Of a DNA stretch of 8,320 bases, positions 5,983 to 8,320 are shown in pieces (within the stretch, counting starts at the first letter, position 1; every line of letters begins with the position of its first letter). Below the pieces are notes generated by a model. The model was not told the origin of the DNA and ran no database searches. It saw nothing but the letters and a program-made list of their open reading frames with translations. Position numbers and translations under genes: made by a program. Source of the stretch: JADLFV01 sp964471555 (GTDB lineage Bacteria; Planctomycetota; Phycisphaerae; Phycisphaerales; Phycisphaeraceae); NCBI GenBank assembly GCA_964471555.1, contig CAYYGM010000167.1:1-8320 (forward strand). Reading direction: 5' to 3'.

Positions 5983-6033
5983 GCCACGAGCGGCCAGCCA
6001 CGAGGTGAATACCTCATGCCTCATGGCTCATGG
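5983..6033. repeat. Short direct repeats between the HDOD kinase and the receiver-GAF gene
   Basis: GCCACGAG occurs at 5983-5990 and 5997-6004. A GAGGT-GAAT-ACCTC mini-hairpin spans 6002-6015. Three tandem 7-bp CTCATG[C/G] units fill 6013-6033, with degenerate continuation to 6047. The cluster sits just downstream of the HDOD kinase stop codon. It looks like intergenic repeat expansion; no terminator T-run is present. Confidence 0.55.
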
Positions 6034-6050
6034 CATAGGGCTTATGACAT

Positions 6051-8320
6051 TTATGCCTTCTGGGCAGGCAGTCGCAAGGTGGCGGTGGTGCCCTGGCCGA
6101 GGGCGGAGGTCAGTTGCACGTTGCCGCCGTGAGCCGCGGCCAGTTGCTGGGCGCGGGGAAGTCCCATGCCGACGCGGCGGCCGGCGGGCAGGGCGCTGAA
6201 GAAGGGGTCGAAGGCGTGATCCAACGTGCGCTTGTCCATGCCCGCGCCATCGTCCGTCACGCGGATGAGCACCGCATGGTCCTCCGGATCACGCAGGGCC
6301 TGCACCAGCACTTCGCTGCGCGGCCGGGCCTGCATGGCATTGGTCAGCAGTTCCCCGACAGCCCGGCTGACCATCTGCGGATCGACATCCACCTCGCCCA
6401 GGGGATGGTTGATGCGCAGCGTGATGGCGGTGTTGTGCTTCTCGGGCGTCCACTCCTGACGCACCTGGCGGATCACCTCGTCCAGCAGCTTGGACAGGTC
6501 CACCGACTGGCGGCGGGCCCGCGGCGGATCGGCGAACATGTGCAACGCGGTGATCAGGTCGCTGAGCCGATGCGATTCCTCGTGGATGGTCTTGGCAGCC
6601 TTGTATTCCTTGCTGCGCTGGTTCAGGCCCATCATCAGCAACTGGCTGCGCCCGCTGATCACCGCCAGCGGGTTGTTCATCTCGTGCGCCGCCCCGGCCG
6701 CCATCTGACCCAGGTGGGCCAGCGACTCCTGCCGCAGCAGACGGTCCTGGGCCTCGGCCAACTGCGTGTTGGCTTCGGCGAGCTGCTCGCCCAGGCGGCG
6801 GGCGCCTTCGTGCTGCTGAGCCGCGGCAATCGCAGCGCCCCAGGTGACGCACAGCGTGTGCAGCATGGCCCACGGCGGCAAATCCTGGCGATCGTGCAGC
6901 AGCACACCGGCTGTGCCCCAGCCGCAACTCAAAGGCAGCAGTCGCACCTGACGCAGGTCATCCGCTTCCATCAGGTAATCCGACAGCCAGGGCAGAATGC
7001 TCATCAGGCTCACCGCACCGCCGGCTTCCGGCGAATCACCGCCCAGGTCGTTCCACTTCGGCGCCATCGGAGGCGGATCGACATACTGAGCGTGCACCGC
7101 GTGGCCTTCACGGTTGTACTGGCAGATCAGCCACGGGCCGTCGCCTTCATCGGTTTCCATGCCCGGCACGAGCATGGCGTAGTATCCGCTGCCCAGCACG
7201 CCGCGGGCTGATTCGACAACCGCTTCCAGCACGTCCTGCACACTGCGGCCGGGCATGGCCGAACCGTGGAACGTGGTGATCGCATCCAGTACGCGCGACT
7301 GCTGCTGGGCCAGGCGTCCGCGCCGCTCGAGCACGCCGTTGATGCGGCCGAGCTCTTCGTTGGCGCGTTGAATCGACTGCAGGAACATGGCCGGCGTGGG
7401 CACATCGCGCAGGCCCAAAGCACCAGCCCGCTCGTCCACGTCGCTGTGCAGGCTGGTCACCGCTTCCTCAACGATGCGTGCATCAAGGTTCAGCCGCTCG
7501 ATGAGGAATGACGGATCCTGGTTGAACTTGAAGTTGCCGCTGTAGCCGATGTGCTGGCGGCGGACCAGGATGTCAGCCAGCTCGATCAGGGCCACCAGGT
7601 TGCGATGCTCCAGGCGAGGCAGCGTGTCATAGCTCGCCCCGTGCAGCCAGATGCAGTCCTGTAACCGGTGCGGCAGGTGCCACTGTTCGGCCAGGCGTTT
7701 GCCCACCGTGTGATGGTCGAGGCCGACGATCTTGCGCTCGAACTCGGCGATGTTGCCCTGGTTGAACTCGGTCAGCTCGATAACCCGGGCGAAACTGCGG
7801 GGCAGGACGTAATCGAGGGCGAGCTTGCCGATGTCGTGCAGCAGGCCGCAGACGAAAGCCTCGTCGCGGTGCAGGTCGCGGCGGCCCTTGTGCGCCTTGG
7901 CGAGGCGCTCGGCCAGCACACCGACCGCCAGGCTGTGCAGCCAGAAACTACTGCGATCGAAGACTTTTCCCTCGCCGTCCTGGTCTCCCGTTGCCCGATC
8001 TTCCGGGGGCGACGGGGCGGCGGCCGAAAACATCTCGAAAACCTTGACCGACAGCACCGTGTTGCGGATGGCGTTGAAGCCCAGCAGCACCACCGCCTTG
8101 TCCACGCTGAGCACCTGCTCGCGCAGTCCCTTGTCGGCCGTGCGGCACAGGCGCAGCACCTTGGCGGTCAGGGCGGCATCGGAACTGATCAACTCGATGA
8201 CCTGGCGGGCGTGCGAATCATCGCTGGTGGTCAACTCCAGCAGTCGGGCCGCCACCGCCGGCAAAGTGGGCAGCGACTCGATCTGCCGCAGGATCAGCTC
8301 GATACGGCGCGGCCTGGTCG
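6051..8320 (-). CDS. HDOD-GAF sensor histidine kinase, 5' end outside the window
   Basis: The frame is open from the right edge to a TAA at 6051-6053, giving 755 visible residues (numbered from the first whole codon). A TTG exists at 8264, but the frame upstream of it reads IELILRQIESLPTLPAV, the conserved start of an HDOD domain, so the true start lies just beyond 8320 and few residues are missing. HDOD covers about 5-285, with His128, LLHDIGKL (159-166), His202/203, His226 and Asp249. A divergent GAF-like region covers about 340-505, then a short coiled coil. The kinase core has H-box AAHEMNNPL (543-551, His545), N-box LLTNAMQA (657-664), G1 box DDGAG (689-693), F-box FDPFF (703-707) and G2 region GRRVGMGLP (713-721). 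There is no membrane segment. The H-box is canonical. The receiver-GAF gene 246 bp downstream is a candidate partner by proximity only. Confidence 0.93.
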   Translation of the reverse strand, partial: TRPRRIELILRQIESLPTLPAVAARLLELTTSDDSHARQVIELISSDAALTAKVLRLCRTADKGLREQVLSVDKAVVLLGFNAIRNTVLSVKVFEMFSAAAPSPPEDRATGDQDGEGKVFDRSSFWLHSLAVGVLAERLAKAHKGRRDLHRDEAFVCGLLHDIGKLALDYVLPRSFARVIELTEFNQGNIAEFERKIVGLDHHTVGKRLAEQWHLPHRLQDCIWLHGASYDTLPRLEHRNLVALIELADILVRRQHIGYSGNFKFNQDPSFLIERLNLDARIVEEAVTSLHSDVDERAGALGLRDVPTPAMFLQSIQRANEELGRINGVLERRGRLAQQQSRVLDAITTFHGSAMPGRSVQDVLEAVVESARGVLGSGYYAMLVPGMETDEGDGPWLICQYNREGHAVHAQYVDPPPMAPKWNDLGGDSPEAGGAVSLMSILPWLSDYLMEADDLRQVRLLPLSCGWGTAGVLLHDRQDLPPWAMLHTLCVTWGAAIAAAQQHEGARRLGEQLAEANTQLAEAQDRLLRQESLAHLGQMAAGAAHEMNNPLAVISGRSQLLMMGLNQRSKEYKAAKTIHEESHRLSDLITALHMFADPPRARRQSVDLSKLLDEVIRQVRQEWTPEKHNTAITLRINHPLGEVDVDPQMVSRAVGELLTNAMQARPRSEVLVQALRDPEDHAVLIRVTDDGAGMDKRTLDHAFDPFFSALPAGRRVGMGLPRAQQLAAAHGGNVQLTSALGQGTTATLRLPAQKA

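Noticed and set aside
6114..7211. 365-codon plus-strand open frame opposite the HDOD kinase
   Set aside because: The kinase H, N, G1 and G2 boxes are on the minus strand; the plus translation is His/Gln/Ala-rich shadow sequence.
6051..8264. TTG at 8264 as the start of the HDOD kinase
   Set aside because: In-frame sequence upstream of it continues the conserved HDOD N-terminal helix to the window edge, so the TTG is an internal Leu codon.

Overview
The window is a GC-rich bacterial stretch in which every convincing gene lies on the minus strand. A DUF1800 protein, FHA- and HDOD-headed soluble histidine kinases, a GTG start and short palindromic or tandem intergenic repeats together suggest a member of the Planctomycetota, possibly Phycisphaerae-like. 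That placement is an inference from gene content and style; no marker gene is present. The long plus-strand open frames are mirror images of high-GC minus-strand genes.

In transcription order (right to left): (1) 8320-6051, an HDOD-GAF-histidine kinase whose first few residues are outside the window; (2) 6050-5805, a 246-bp spacer with tandem heptamers, overlapping dyads and a decayed copy of a palindromic repeat; (3) 5804-4677, a receiver-like domain with its phospho-acceptor Asp replaced by His, followed by a helical linker and a GAF domain; (4) 4676-4521, a spacer holding a perfect 29-bp inverted repeat and a G-rich tract; (5) 4520-3099, argH (argininosuccinate lyase); (6) 3098-2993, a spacer almost filled by two inverted copies of a 28-bp palindromic repeat; (7) 2992-1307, an FHA-GAF-histidine kinase; (8) 1306-1188, a spacer with a possible promoter and competing hairpins; (9) 1187-1, a DUF1800 protein running off the left edge.

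Three of the five genes are soluble signalling proteins carrying a GAF or GAF-like domain. Neither kinase has a visible phosphorylatable partner here: the only receiver-like domain lacks its Asp, and one kinase lacks the acidic residue next to its phospho-histidine. They may form one signalling set with argH interposed, but this is inferred from proximity and domain content only. ArgH is an ordinary last-step arginine biosynthesis enzyme. The DUF1800 protein belongs to a family of unknown function that in planctomycetes commonly sits beside a DUF1501 gene, which would lie beyond coordinate 1. The most unusual non-coding features are the palindromic repeat doublet with a compensatory base-pair change and the 29-bp inverted repeat upstream of argH.
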